Below are positions 21,183 through 28,635 of a stretch of 30,958 nucleotides of DNA, one piece after another (positions within the stretch are counted from its first letter, which is position 1; each line of letters starts with the position of its first letter). Made by a program: the position numbers and the translations under genes. The DNA is from JAIMBK01 sp040755975 (GTDB taxonomy: Bacteria; Bacillota; Desulfotomaculia; Desulfotomaculales; Nap2-2B), in assembly GCA_040755975.1 (NCBI GenBank), contig JBFLZY010000028.1:1-30958 (forward strand), written 5' to 3'. The notes under the pieces were generated by a model that worked only from the letters and a program-made list of their open reading frames with translations, did not search any database and was not told where the DNA came from.

Positions 21183-23135
21183 ATGCAATCTTTAATGGAT
21201 AAATGTTGCGAAAAGTGCTTCCACAGCCCGGCCACCCCCTGCCAGGATTATGTCCGGTGCCGGACGGAAGGGCCTTTGTGCCACGAGGAGGAAAGCTGCC
21301 GCAGCAAACACCGGGACTTGCTGGCCGCCATCCATTTGCCGGCGGGCTCCCCGCGGCGGCAGATTCTAATCTGCGCCGGGACGGGCTGCACCTCTTCCGG
21401 CTCCCGGCGCCTGGTGGAGGCTTTGGAAGAGGAACTGGCCCGGCAGGGGCTGACTGAACAAATAACCGTGAAAATAACCGGCTGCCACGGTTTCTGCGAA
21501 CAGGGGCCGTTGATGATCGTCGAGCCGCAGAAGATTTTTTACACCCGGGTACAGGTGGAGGACGTCCCGGAAATTGTGACCGAACATCTGGTGAACGGGA
21601 ATGTGGTGGAACTTTTGCTTTACGTCGACCCCGCCACCGGCGAGCGGGCGCCGACCTACGAAACCGTTCCGTTTTACGCCAGGCAACAGCGGCTGGTGCT
21701 GCACAACTGCGGACACATCAACCCGGAGAATATCGCCGACTACGTGGCCGGCGGCGGCTACCTGGCGCTGACCAAAGCACTCTTTGAAACGACCCCCGAA
21801 CAGGTCATCGAGGAGGTTAAAACCTCGGGATTGCGCGGCCGCGGCGGCGCCGGCTTCCCCACGGGGATGAAATGGAGCTTCGTCCGCGCGGCGCAAGCGG
21901 ATAAAAAATACGTTGTCTGCAACGCCGACGAAGGCGACCCCGGCGCCTTCATGGACCGCAGCGTTTTGGAAGGCGACCCCCACGCGGTGCTGGAAGGAAT
22001 GCTGGTCTGCGGCTACGCCGTGGGGGCCGACGAAGGATACATCTACGTGCGGGCGGAATACCCGCTGGCCATCCACCGGCTGAAAATCGCCATCGCCCAG
22101 GCCGAACAGTACGGCCTGCTCGGCGACAATATCCTGAACTCCGGTTTCAACTTCCACATTAAAATCAAGGCGGGCGCCGGCGCCTTCGTCTGCGGCGAGG
22201 AAACCGCCTTGCTGACGTCCATTGAAGGAAACCGGGGGATGCCGCGGGTGCGGCCGCCCTTCCCCGCCCAGAAAGGGTTGTGGGGCAAACCGACCAACTT
22301 AAACAACGTGGAAACCTACGCCAACGTCCCGCTGATCATCAAGAACGGCGGCGCCTGGTACGCCGCCATGGGCACGGAAAAGAGCAAGGGGACGAAAATC
22401 TTTGCGCTGACCGGCAAGGTCAACAATACCGGCCTGGTGGAAGTGCCCATGGGCATTTCCATGCGGGAAATCATCTTCGGCGTGGGCGGCGGCATCCGGG
22501 ATAACAAAAAGTTCAAGGCCGTGCAGATCGGCGGCCCTTCCGGCGGCTGCCTGCCCGACGAAAAGCTGGACCTGCCGGTGGACTACGACTCCCTGACCGC
22601 CGCGGGCGCCATCATGGGCTCCGGCGGGCTGGTGGTAATGGACGAAACCACCTGCATGGTGGACGTGGCCAGGTTCTTCTTGAACTTCACCCAGGCCGAG
22701 TCGTGCGGCAAATGCACGCCGTGCCGGGAGGGGACCAAGCGCATGCTGGAAATCCTCACCCGGATTTGCGCGGGCGAAGGCCGGATCGAAGACCTGGACA
22801 CGCTGGAACGATTGTCCAAAGTGGTGCAGAACACGGCGCTGTGCGGCTTGGGCCAGACCTGCCCCAACCCCATTCTGTCCACACTGCGCTACTTCCGGCA
22901 CGAATACGAGGCGCACATCATCGAGAAGCGTTGCCCGGCCCACGTCTGCCAGGCCCTGCTGGTCTACACCATCAACGCGGAAAAATGCACCGGCTGCGGC
23001 AACTGCGCCCGGTCCTGCCCGGCCGGCGCCATCACCGGTGAGAAAAAGCAGCCGCACCTCATCGACCCGGAGAAATGCATCAAGTGCGGCAACTGCCTGC
23101 AGAAGTGCAAATTCGGCGCGGTGGAAAAAGCTTAA
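21183..23135 (+). CDS. NuoF-like NAD(P)H-binding FMN/Fe-S subunit with extra domains
   Basis: 650 residues. Order: a Cys-rich N-terminus (Cys8, 9, 12, 20, 26, 33 and 39), a thioredoxin-like [2Fe-2S] domain (Cys64, 69, 101, 105), the NuoF core with GRGGAGFPTGMKW and NADEGDPGAFMDRS for FMN and NADH binding, an ESCGKCTPCREG [4Fe-4S] site, and a C-terminal double ferredoxin (CTGCGNCARSCP and CIKCGNCLQKC). This is the HydB/HndC layout found in electron-bifurcating hydrogenases and NAD(P)-dependent formate dehydrogenases. It receives or delivers electrons to NAD(P)H and probably ferredoxin. The ATG at 21183 has AAGGGGG upstream. Its partners are the NuoE-like gene before it and the NuoG/FdhA genes after it. 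The short N-terminal cysteine cluster is not part of the standard NuoF core. Confidence 0.93.
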   Translation: MQSLMDKCCEKCFHSPATPCQDYVRCRTEGPLCHEEESCRSKHRDLLAAIHLPAGSPRRQILICAGTGCTSSGSRRLVEALEEELARQGLTEQITVKITGCHGFCEQGPLMIVEPQKIFYTRVQVEDVPEIVTEHLVNGNVVELLLYVDPATGERAPTYETVPFYARQQRLVLHNCGHINPENIADYVAGGGYLALTKALFETTPEQVIEEVKTSGLRGRGGAGFPTGMKWSFVRAAQADKKYVVCNADEGDPGAFMDRSVLEGDPHAVLEGMLVCGYAVGADEGYIYVRAEYPLAIHRLKIAIAQAEQYGLLGDNILNSGFNFHIKIKAGAGAFVCGEETALLTSIEGNRGMPRVRPPFPAQKGLWGKPTNLNNVETYANVPLIIKNGGAWYAAMGTEKSKGTKIFALTGKVNNTGLVEVPMGISMREIIFGVGGGIRDNKKFKAVQIGGPSGGCLPDEKLDLPVDYDSLTAAGAIMGSGGLVVMDETTCMVDVARFFLNFTQAESCGKCTPCREGTKRMLEILTRICAGEGRIEDLDTLERLSKVVQNTALCGLGQTCPNPILSTLRYFRHEYEAHIIEKRCPAHVCQALLVYTINAEKCTGCGNCARSCPAGAITGEKKQPHLIDPEKCIKCGNCLQKCKFGAVEKA

Positions 23136-23142
23136 AAAGCAA

Positions 23143-23300
23143 ACCGCAAAGGCGCAAAGAGAAAAGATTATGATTTAAGTATTCACCTAACCCAGGTATA
23201 TATTCAATCATGTTGATTAAATGCCATCAAATTCCGAAAAACCGGTTGGGCGTTTGACATTACAATAATATTCTTTGCGTTCTTAGCGTCTTTGCGGTGA
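23143..23300. repeat. Paired CGCAAAG-type arms between NuoF-like and short NuoG-like genes
   Basis: The left arm ACCGCAAAGGCGCAAAGA (23143-23160) is the near-inverse of TTCTTTGCGTTCTTAGCGTCTTTGCGGT (23271-23298). About 110 bases lie between, with no gene. The structure interrupts an otherwise tight operon of one complex, just before the AAGGAGGG of the next gene. Confidence 0.7.
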
Positions 23301-23328
23301 AAAAAGATTCATAAGGAGGGTTTACCAG

Positions 23329-24258
23329 GTGGTCAACGTCACTTTAACCATAGACGGACAAAAAGTCACCGTCCCGGCCGGCACCACCGTCCTGGAGGCG
23401 GCGCGGCAGGCGGGGATCTTCATCCCCACCCTGTGCCACGACCCGGATTTCCCGGGCTTCGGCGCCTGCCGCCTGTGCGTCGTGGAAATCCCGGGGATGC
23501 GCAACCTGCCGGCTTCCTGCGTCACCACCGCCGCCGAAGGCATGGTGGTTTACACCGCATCGGAGGCGGTGATCGAAGCGCGGCGGACGATTCTGGATTT
23601 ACTTTTGGCCAACCACCCGCTGGACTGCCTGACCTGCGCCAAAAACGGCGACTGCCGCCTGCAGGACTACTGCTTCCTCTACGGCGTCGGGCAGACCAGC
23701 TTTGCGGGGGAAAAGAAAAATTACCCCCTGGACGACAGCAATCCTTACGTCATCCGGGACCAGAACAAATGCATCCTCTGCGGGCGCTGCGTACGCACAT
23801 GCCAGGCTGTAGCGGAGCGGGCGGTAATCGACTTCGGCTACCGCGGGTTCCAAACCAAAATCGTCACCGCCATGGACACGGACCTGGCCGAATCGGACTG
23901 TGTTTACTGCGCCCGCTGCGTGGCCGTCTGCCCGGTAGGTGCGCTCACCTGCAAGCCGCTGGCCGGCAAGGGGCGCACCTGGGAGATCACCAAACAAGAG
24001 GTAACCTGTACTTTTTGCGACAGCGGCTGCAAATTCGACCTGAACGTAAAGGACGGCAAGGTCATCGGCATCACGGCCAAAGCACCCGCCCCCGGCCGGC
24101 CCTTGTGCCTAAAGGGCCGCCTGGGCCTGGAGCTGCGCTACGTAGAGGAGCCGCTCACGCCCATGCTGAAAAAAGGCGGGGAATTCGTCCCGGTCTCCTG
24201 GGCGGAAGCCCTGGGGCTGGAGGAGATACTGGAAAAGCTGGGGTCCGTAAAAAACTGA
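23329..24258 (+). CDS. Truncated NuoG/FdhA-like iron-sulfur electron-transfer protein
   Basis: 309 residues from a GTG with AAGGAGGG nine bases upstream. It holds only the electron-relay part of NuoG/FdhA. This comprises a [2Fe-2S] domain (Cys36, 47, 50, 64), a His-Cys [4Fe-4S] site (His96, Cys100, 103, 109), two [4Fe-4S] motifs (148-158 and 191-201), and a molybdopterin-oxidoreductase [4Fe-4S] domain with all four cysteines (227, 230, 234, 260). It stops about 45 residues later, where the pterin-binding domain would begin, at GEFVPVSWAEALGLEEILEKLG. No frameshifted remainder of the catalytic domain is present in the 105 bp before the next gene. It is therefore probably a deliberate stand-alone wire and not a recent wreck. 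It is a tandem paralogue of the FdhA N-terminus downstream and includes a 94-bp identical stretch. Confidence 0.85.
   Translation: MVNVTLTIDGQKVTVPAGTTVLEAARQAGIFIPTLCHDPDFPGFGACRLCVVEIPGMRNLPASCVTTAAEGMVVYTASEAVIEARRTILDLLLANHPLDCLTCAKNGDCRLQDYCFLYGVGQTSFAGEKKNYPLDDSNPYVIRDQNKCILCGRCVRTCQAVAERAVIDFGYRGFQTKIVTAMDTDLAESDCVYCARCVAVCPVGALTCKPLAGKGRTWEITKQEVTCTFCDSGCKFDLNVKDGKVIGITAKAPAPGRPLCLKGRLGLELRYVEEPLTPMLKKGGEFVPVSWAEALGLEEILEKLGSVKN
23339..23432 (+). repeat. 94-bp exact direct repeat, copy 1
   Basis: Identical to 24374-24467, in the same frame of the paralogous gene (offset 1035 bp). It encodes the first part of the [2Fe-2S] domain. Flanking codons differ at many third positions, which points to gene conversion rather than recent whole-gene duplication. 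Confidence 0.9.
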
Positions 24259-24363
24259 AAATGACCGGCTTGCCGTTCGTTTTGCAACGAGCTACATATA
24301 CTTAGGGCCAAGGAGCTGGTTGCAAAGGGAATAAAATGACCACGAAAGGGGGCATTTCAAGAA

Positions 24364-27051
24364 GTGGCTGAGATCACTTTAACCATAGACGGACAAAAAG
24401 TCACCGTCCCGGCCGGCACCACCGTCCTGGAGGCGGCGCGGCAGGCGGGGATCTTCATCCCCACCCTCTGCCACGACCCGGAACTGTCCGGCTGGGGCGG
24501 CTGCCGGCTGTGCGTAGTGGAAATTCCGGGGATGCGCAACCTGCCGGCTTCCTGCGTCACCGCCGCCGCCGACGGGATGGTGGTCCACACCGCCTCGCCG
24601 GCCGTCATCGAAGCCCGGCAAACCATCCTGGACCTGTTGCTTTCCAACCACCCGGAGGACTGCCTGACCTGCGGGAAGAACGGCGACTGCCGCCTGCAGG
24701 ACTACGCCTACCTTTACGGCGTGCGCAGCGGCACTTTCCCCGGGGAAAGGCACAGCTACACTGTTGAAGACGACAACCCCTTTATCGTGCGGGATTTAAA
24801 CAAATGCATCCTGTGCGGCAAATGCGTGCGCATGTGCGCCGAGGTGCAGGGCAAAAACATCGTGGATTTCGCCTACCGGGGTTTCAACACGAAAATCGCC
24901 CCGGCCATGGATACCAGCCTGGGGCAATCCGAGTGCGTCTTCTGCGGCAACTGCGCGGCCGTGTGCCCGGTGGGAGCGCTGCAGGAAAAAGGGTTGCGCA
25001 AGAGCTCCCGCACCTGGGAGGTCAAAAAAGTCCGCACCACCTGCCCGTATTGCGGCACGGGCTGCAACTTTGACTTAAACGTCAAAGACGGCAGAGTGGT
25101 CGGCGTGACCTCGTGCGACGGCGACGTCAACGGCCGCGCCTTATGCGTCAAGGGCCGCTTCGGCTACGGCTTTATCCACCACCCCGACCGGCTGAAAAAG
25201 CCGTTGATCAAAAAGGATGGCCGGTTCGTGGAGGCCTCCTGGGATGAGGCGGTAGGGCTGGTGGCGGAAAAGCTTAAGGCGGTGAAGGAGCAGTACGGCC
25301 CGGACGCCGTCGGCATCCTGTCTTCCGCCCGCTGCACCAACGAAGAGAACTACCTGATGAATAAATTCGCCCGCGCGGTGATCGGTACCAACAATATCGA
25401 CCACTGCGCCCGCCTCTGACACGCGCCGACGGTCGCCGGTCTGGCGGCAGCATTCGGCAGCGGTGCCATGACCAATACCATAAAAGAAATTGCCGGGGCG
25501 GACTTCATCCTGGCCTCCGGCACCAACACCACCGAGTCCCACCCCATCATCGGCATCCAGGTGAAAAAGGCGGTGCGCAGCGGCGCCACCCTGGCGGTGG
25601 TGGACCCGCGCAAAACCGAGGTGGCCGAACTGGCCCACCACCACCTCCAGATCAAGCCGGGGACCGACATCGCCCTTTACAACGGCCTGGCTCACGTGAT
25701 CATAGCCGAGGAGCTCTGGAACAAGGAGTTCGTCAGGGAGCGCACCGAGGAGTTCGAGGCGCTGAAGGCCACGGTGGAAAAGTACACCCCGGAATACGTG
25801 GAGGGCATCACCGGCGTTCCGGCGGAGACCATCAGGCAGGTGGCCCGGGGCTACGCCGGGGCGAAGAACGCCACCATCCTGTATACCATGGGGGTCACCC
25901 AGCACATCTGCGGCACCCACAACGTCTTTGCCATCGCCAACCTGGCCATGCTCTGCGGGCAGATCGGCAAGCCCCACAGCGGGGTCAACCCCCTGCGGGG
26001 GCAAAACAACGTCCAGGGCGCCTGCGACATGGGGGCGCTGCCCAACGTCTTCACCGGCTATCAGCCGGTGGCCGATGAAAACGCCCGGAAGAAGTTCGCC
26101 GCCGCCTGGGGCGTACCGGACCTTCCGGCCAAACCCGGCCTCACCGTGGGCGAGATCCTGGAAGCCGCCAGCAACGGCCGGATCAAGGGCATGTACATCA
26201 TGGGCGAGAACCCGGTCCTCTCCGACGCGGACGCCGGCCACGTGGTCCACGCCTTGGAAAAGCTGGACTTCCTGGTGGTGCAGGACATCTTCCTGACCGA
26301 AACGGCGCAACTGGCCGACGTGGTCCTGCCCGCAGCCAGCTTTGCCGAGAAGGACGGCACCTTCAGCAACACCGAGCGGCGGGTGCAGCGGGTGCGCAAG
26401 GCCATCGAACCGGTGGGGGACACGAAGGCCGACTGGGAGATTATCTGCCTGGTGGCCACGGCCATGGGATATCCCATGCAGTACGGCTCCCCCAAAGAGA
26501 TCATGGAGGAGATCGCCCGGCTCACCCCGCCCTACGGCGGCATCTCGTACGAGCGGCTAGAGCAGGGAAGCCTGCAGTGGCCCTGCCCCACCCCCGATCA
26601 CCCCGGCACCAGGTTCCTGCACGCGGGCAAGTTCTCCCGGGGCCTGGGCAGATTCCACCCGGTGGAGTACGTCCCGCCGGACGAACTGCCCGACGCCGAG
26701 TACCCGCTGGTCCTGAGCACCGGCCGCCGGCTCTACCACTACCACACCGGCACCATGACCATGCGCACCGGTGCTCTGGAAGTGGCGTATCCGGAGGAGT
26801 ACCTGGAAATCAACCGCGCCGACGCCGAAAAGCTGGGCATCTGCGACGGGGACAGGGTTCGCGTGACCTCCCGCCGCGGCAGCGTGGAAGTGGCGGCCCG
26901 GGTCACCGACAAAGTGACCCCGGGGATGGTTTTCACCTCCTTCCACTACCCGCAGGTGGCCGTCAACAGGCTGACCAACCCGGCCCGGGACGCCATCGCC
27001 AAAATCCCGGAGCTGAAGGTGTGCGCCGTGCGCATCGAAAAAATAGCTTAA
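24364..27051 (+). CDS. fdhA: Selenocysteine formate dehydrogenase catalytic subunit (UGA read-through)
   Basis: 895 residues when the in-frame TGA at 25417-25419 is read as selenocysteine 352. The N-terminus holds a [2Fe-2S] domain (Cys36, 47, 50, 64), a His96/Cys100/103/109 site, ferredoxin motifs (148-158 and 191-201) and a Mo/W-bis-MGD [4Fe-4S] domain (227, 230, 234, 261). The catalytic domain continues with NNIDHCARL-Sec-HAPTVAGLAAAFGSGAMTN, which aligns with the Sec site of E. coli FdhF (CARV-Sec-HGPSVAGL...GNGAMSN). The C-terminal molydopterin-dinucleotide domain has LVLSTGRRLYHYHTGTMT. Routine gene callers would split it into 24364-25419 and 25468-27051. It interconverts formate and CO2; the NuoE/NuoF-like partners suggest coupling to NAD(P)H and ferredoxin. 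The GTG start has AAAGGGGG about 12 bases upstream. Confidence 0.95.
24374..24467 (+). repeat. 94-bp exact direct repeat, copy 2
   Basis: Second copy of 23339-23432, inside fdhA. It is a hazard for short-read assembly and a possible site for recombination that would delete the short paralogue. Confidence 0.9.
25417..25448 (+). promoter_or_regulatory. Bacterial SECIS element at the fdhA UGA
   Basis: After TGA (25417-25419) come 18 bases and then GGTCT (25438-25442) as an apical loop. The stem is CGCC (25434-25437) with GGCG (25443-25446), extended by a T-G and a G-C pair. As I recall it, the E. coli fdhF SECIS has the same GGUCU loop at the same distance of 18 bases, so SelB-directed Sec insertion is strongly supported. 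Confidence 0.88.
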
Positions 27052-27074
27052 GAAAGGACAAAGTTAAGATCTCT

Positions 27075-27113
27075 AAAAACCGCGGGGCAAAAACCGGCCC
27101 GGCGGTTTTTCTT
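27075..27113 (+). terminator. Terminator of the formate dehydrogenase operon
   Basis: AAAAACCGC (27075-27083) pairs with GCGGTTTTT (27102-27110), followed by CTTT. It lies about 25 bases beyond the fdhA stop. Confidence 0.8.
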
Positions 27114-27156
27114 TACGCGAAAAACCATTTGTTTTCCATACAGCTTTCCTACCCTC

Positions 27157-27185
27157 TTTACAGGCCAAGCAGGATCATTTATAAT
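27157..27185 (+). promoter_or_regulatory. Promoter of the toxin-antitoxin pair
   Basis: TTTACA (27157-27162), 17-base spacer, TATAAT (27180-27185): close to the sigma-70/sigma-A consensus. Transcription should start near 27192, about 30 bases before the antitoxin ATG. Confidence 0.82.
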
Positions 27186-27220
27186 CAAGTAAAGCCAGCC
27201 TTACCAGGAGGATCTCGACG

Positions 27221-27475
27221 ATGGAAGTCATCAAAATTTCATCTAAGGGCCAGATCACCATACCACTTGCCATCAGAAAAAAAATAGGCTTAGCGGAAGG
27301 CGACCTTTTAGTCATCCAGGCCATCGACCGGGAAATCCGCTTAAGTAAAGTAGAACCGATCAATCTTCACCCTTTTACGGGAGATAACCCAATTTTTGAA
27401 CTGGCCGGCACAATTACAGACCAGCCGGATGTATCGATAAATCACGACGAGCATCTGTACGGGGGTAAAAAATAA
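27221..27475 (+). CDS. AbrB/MazE-type antitoxin (VapB-like)
   Basis: 84 residues starting MEVIKISSKGQITIPLAIRKKIGLAEGDLLVIQ, the swapped-hairpin AbrB DNA-binding fold. The C-terminal half (about 45-84) should wrap the toxin. CCAGGAGGATC precedes the ATG. Its stop codon overlaps the start of the PIN-domain gene by one base, the normal arrangement of a TA pair. The protein should neutralise the toxin and repress its own promoter, just upstream. Codon use is more AT-rich than in the flanking metabolic genes, consistent with acquisition by transfer. Confidence 0.9.
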   Translation: MEVIKISSKGQITIPLAIRKKIGLAEGDLLVIQAIDREIRLSKVEPINLHPFTGDNPIFELAGTITDQPDVSINHDEHLYGGKK

Positions 27476-27888
27476 TGATGCCGGTACTCGTCGACACAAC
27501 CGCTATCTACGCGATCCTCAACCGCGCTGATCAGAACCACCAAAAAGCGGTAGAAACTCTCGTTATAGCAAGCAAAAATAAACTTCACCTTTTTACAACC
27601 AACTGGATTTTAGGAGAATCATTTACCCTTCTTCAGGTCCGCGGTTTTTCCAAGCTTGCTCGCGAATTACTGACAAAGAAGCCCTGGCCGGTTGTTTGCG
27701 CCACAATCAGCGATGAACAAAGAGCCCGGGAGATTCTGCTTAAACAGGAAGACAAAGCTTACTCCTACACGGACGCGGTGAGCTTCTCGATCATGAAGCG
27801 CCTTGGCACGCAGCAGGCTTTTTCGTTTGATCACCATTTTGAGCAATTCGGTTATCTTCTCATCCATAACCTCTACAATCTAGAATAA
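27475..27888 (+). CDS. PIN-domain toxin (VapC-like ribonuclease)
   Basis: 137 residues starting MMPVLVDTTAIYAILNRAD; the second ATG, one codon on, is an equal candidate. The PIN-domain acidic residues are visible: Asp7, Glu48 (NWILGESFTLL), Asp100 (YSYTDAVSF) and Asp119 (FSFDHHF). Such enzymes are Mg-dependent RNases that stop growth when not bound by antitoxin; the RNA target cannot be read from sequence. It overlaps the antitoxin gene by one base. The pair sits between two tungsten-linked enzyme loci with no functional link to either that I can see. Confidence 0.9.
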   Translation: MMPVLVDTTAIYAILNRADQNHQKAVETLVIASKNKLHLFTTNWILGESFTLLQVRGFSKLARELLTKKPWPVVCATISDEQRAREILLKQEDKAYSYTDAVSFSIMKRLGTQQAFSFDHHFEQFGYLLIHNLYNLE

Positions 27889-27976
27889 CGCTGAGTGCTG
27901 CTGTTTCTTCCCCCGAAGGGATTAACCATTTGGAAACCGACTATTTGAATGTCTCTGTAAAGCAAGGATGATCTGA

Positions 27977-28222
27977 ATGTCCAAGGAAATGGCGATCAAC
28001 CCCGGTAAATGCATCGGTTGCCTGACCTGCGCACTGACCTGCGCCATTACCTATCACGATGAATTTGACCTAAAGAAGGCTTGTGTTTCGGTACTAAGGC
28101 ACGAATTTGAAGGTACGTTCGCCATCACCTTCTCATCCCTTTGCCGGAACTGCAAGCAATGCGCCCTGGCCTGCCCCTCGGGCGCCCTGCGCGTCGTTGA
28201 GGCGGGCAAACCAGGGGCTTAA
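27977..28222 (+). CDS. Small two-cluster ferredoxin, aldehyde oxidoreductase partner
   Basis: 81 residues. First motif CIGCLTCALTC (Cys12, 15, 18, 22); second motif CRNCKQCALACP (Cys56, 59, 62, 66), giving two [4Fe-4S] sites, plus Cys36. The middle segment (HDEFDLKKACVSVLRHEFEGTFAITFS) is not standard for a bacterial 2[4Fe-4S] ferredoxin and resembles small DMSO-reductase-type or AOR-associated Fe-S proteins. It is encoded upstream of the tungsten-type aldehyde oxidoreductase and is a likely electron carrier for it. The ATG at 27977 has AAGGATGA upstream. A palindromic element of about 245 bp lies between the two genes, so co-transcription is uncertain. Confidence 0.82.
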   Translation: MSKEMAINPGKCIGCLTCALTCAITYHDEFDLKKACVSVLRHEFEGTFAITFSSLCRNCKQCALACPSGALRVVEAGKPGA

Positions 28223-28306
28223 AGCAACAGCGGCAAAATAAGCGGCGCCATATATTAGACCCCCATGCCGCTTTTTAGCAGCACCAACAGAGGATGAAAC
28301 TTCCGG

Positions 28307-28552
28307 CCCACCGTTCGATTTGCCAGGAGCGACATATGCGAAGGGCCGTAACGAGACACGGCGCAGGTGGGGCAAGCGAACCGGCAGCGCAATTGAGAAG
28401 TGGGATGTGAGAAGTTGGAAGTGGGAATTTTAAAATCTCACCTCTCACCTCCCGCCTCTCGCCTCTCAATTGCCTGGTTCGCTCCGAACCAAGCCGATGT
28501 CTCGTCGGCCCGCAGCATCGGAGCGACGGCAAACGAACGGCGGGCAAAGGAC
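28307..28552. repeat. Long imperfect palindromic element, MITE-like
   Basis: Centred near 28431. The innermost arms run from CAATTGAGA (28390-28398) to TCTCAATTG (28464-28472), with purine-rich GAGAAGTGGG-type sequence left and its pyrimidine-rich inverse right. The outer arms continue with GCGAACC on the left and GGTTCGC on the right, then CCACCGTTCG.TTTGCC on the left and GGCAAACGAACGGCGG on the right. The right arm contains the 51-bp repeat shared with 8454-8504. There is no coding frame of note. The rest of the 28223-28635 gap holds only a short unassigned stretch on each side. Confidence 0.75.
28499..28549 (-). repeat. 51-bp dispersed intergenic repeat, copy B
   Basis: On the minus strand it matches 8454-8504 at 46 of 51 positions. 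It forms the outer part of the right arm of the palindrome at 28307-28552. Immediately to its left, 28477-28495 is the exact inverse of 6195-6213. Confidence 0.78.
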
Positions 28553-28635
28553 TATTTTCAGGATAGGGATTAGGGGATAGGGGTAAAGCGCCTCTACTTT
28601 CATGCCGAGAAAACTCGCCACTGGAGGAATCCCGA

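Noticed and set aside
25417..25419. A premature stop making fdhA a pseudogene
   Set aside because: The frame is continuous across the TGA, the position matches the Sec site of the family, and a SECIS hairpin follows at the canonical distance.
25141..26310. Minus-strand frame of 389 codons opposite fdhA
   Set aside because: It is a shadow frame overlapping both halves of the Sec-containing fdhA, with no family signature.
28133..28547. Minus-strand frames inside the gap before aor
   Set aside because: They read through the palindromic element; composition follows the repeat, not protein constraints.
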